Positions 7,099 to 7,722 of a stretch of 7,722 nt of DNA are shown here, one piece after another. The notes below the pieces were generated by a model that ran no database searches, was not told the DNA's origin, and saw nothing but the letters and a program-made list of their open reading frames with translations. Location: assembly GCA_027065635.1 (NCBI GenBank), contig JAMONQ010000148.1, positions 1-7,722 on the forward strand. Direction: 5' to 3'. The stretch comes from Campylobacterales bacterium. GTDB taxonomy: Bacteria; Campylobacterota; Campylobacteria; Campylobacterales; Hydrogenimonadaceae. The position numbers and the translations under genes were made by a program. The stretch's first letter is position 1. Each line of letters opens with the position of its first letter.

Positions 7099-7133
7099 GA
7101 GGAAAGATGGAACTGGTAAATAAATATCGGCAG

Positions 7134-7722
7134 CTACAGCGCCTTTTCCCATACGGTTCCTTGAGGCGTATCCATAAGCTGTACTCCAAGAGAGGAGAGC
7201 TCATCTCTGATTCTGTCCGCCTCCTCGAAATCCCTTCTCTTTTTCGCCTCGTTGCGTTTTTGTATCAGGCTTTCGATGTGTTCTATCTGCTCTTCGCTCA
7301 TGCCAATGCGAAAATAGTCGTAGGGATCTTTCTCTCCGATACCGAGAGTCTCGCCGAGCCAGGCGATATTACCTGCGATTTTGCGCTTGAAGGCTTTATC
7401 TTTCGGGTTTGAATCCAGATATTCGTTCGCACCTGCGATCATCTCGTCCACAGCCGCCAGAGCCACGGAAATATTCAAGTCGTCACCGAGTGCGAGAAGA
7501 ACTTCGTCGACGAATCCGCTATCGGGATCTCCCGCCTTGGCACCGTAAATCCTCTTTTTAAGACGATACAGCTTGTCGAGCCTCTTTTTGGACGAGAGAA
7601 GATCCTCTTCGTTGAAATTGAAGCTGGCACGGTAGTGGGTCCCCAGAAGATAGAAACGCAAAACTTCGCCGTCGTAGATTTTGAGTGCATCCTTTATATA
7701 GAAGCTGTTGCCGAGGCTCTTG
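7134..7722 (-). CDS. cysS: Cysteinyl-tRNA synthetase, C-terminal part (5' end outside window)
   Basis: The minus-strand frame is open from the right edge to a TAG at 7136-7134, about 196 codons. The first residues read KSLGNSFYIKDALKIYDGEV, which is the class I KMSKS loop (KMSKSLGN) and the following helix of CysRS, then LRFYLLGTHYR. The following helical DALR-type region includes FNFNEEDL, LGDDLNISVALAA and NPKDKAFKRKIAGNIAWLGETLGIG, and then the C-terminal tRNA-binding segment with RNEAKKRRDFEEADRIRDELSSLGVQLMDTPQGTVW, all typical of CysS. The enzyme charges tRNA-Cys in the cytosol. The N-terminal Rossmann catalytic core and zinc site lie outside the window. A TTG at 7661 is not a start because conserved coding sequence continues upstream of it. 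It reads in the same direction as pyrD but is separated by 218 nt. Confidence 0.96.
   Translation of the reverse strand, partial: KSLGNSFYIKDALKIYDGEVLRFYLLGTHYRASFNFNEEDLLSSKKRLDKLYRLKKRIYGAKAGDPDSGFVDEVLLALGDDLNISVALAAVDEMIAGANEYLDSNPKDKAFKRKIAGNIAWLGETLGIGEKDPYDYFRIGMSEEQIEHIESLIQKRNEAKKRRDFEEADRIRDELSSLGVQLMDTPQGTVWEKAL

Larger units (their letters stand above)
6916..7133. other. Intergenic region between cysS and pyrD
   Basis: This 218-nt gap is the longest non-coding stretch in the window. From the pyrD side it holds the candidate promoter (6944-6956), an AT-rich tract with a short inverted repeat ATATT-TTAT-AATAT (7016-7029), and a GC-richer segment at about 7031-7103 with two inverted repeats (7052-7064 and 7074-7098). 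No tRNA, no convincing small gene and no T-tract intrinsic terminator for cysS were found. Confidence 0.7.

Noticed and set aside
7107..7412. 101-codon plus-strand frame after the intergenic region
   Set aside because: It is antisense to cysS, whose conserved C-terminal motifs are clear, and has no recognisable domain.
7134..7661. Separate 175-residue protein starting at TTG 7661
   Set aside because: The same frame continues to the window edge with KSLGN of the cysteinyl-tRNA synthetase KMSKS loop, so this is an internal codon of cysS.

Overview
The window looks like chromosomal core DNA of a Campylobacterota (epsilonproteobacterial) organism. The evidence is protein similarity and, above all, gene order. 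The run pyrD, M16 zinc protease, dapA, short-chain dehydrogenase matches the order I recall from Campylobacter jejuni (Cj0804 to Cj0807). The moderate GC content and dense gene packing would suit a free-living relative such as the Hydrogenimonas/Sulfurovum/Nitratiruptor type. The genus is an inference; no rRNA or marker for exact placement is present.

Layout: positions 1-486 (+) hold the C-terminal part of a GMC-family flavoprotein oxidoreductase cut by the window edge. It converges, with a 30-nt gap, on a seven-gene minus-strand cluster read from high to low coordinates: pyrD (6915-5857), an exported M16 zinc protease (5860-4484), dapA (4487-3594), a FabL-like enoyl-ACP reductase/SDR (3566-2781), pgsA (2784-2245), rseP (2245-1190) and yggS (1197-517). 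Five of the six junctions overlap by 1-8 nt (four ATGA or TAATG type, one 8-nt), and the only gap is 27 nt carrying a strong ribosome binding site. The cluster is therefore almost certainly one transcript with translational coupling. Upstream, across a 218-nt intergenic region, lies the 3' part of cysS (7722-7134, minus), cut by the right window edge.

The operon is a housekeeping mixture rather than one pathway. PyrD (pyrimidine synthesis, quinone-linked), DapA (lysine and peptidoglycan precursors), a fatty-acid-type reductase and PgsA (phospholipid head groups), RseP (intramembrane proteolysis), an exported M16 protease and YggS (PLP homeostasis) share a loose link to growth of the cell envelope. 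The cysS-pyrD gap holds a likely sigma70 promoter for the operon and a GC-richer hairpin segment that may be a remnant of a dispersed repeat.

I see no mobile element, CRISPR array, tRNA, rRNA or novel system. The points most worth a second look are the FabL-type Y-x6-K active site in the SDR, the missing canonical catalytic pair in the GMC protein, an 18-bp perfect palindrome that exactly encodes the zinc motif of the M16 protease, and the hairpin segment between cysS and pyrD.
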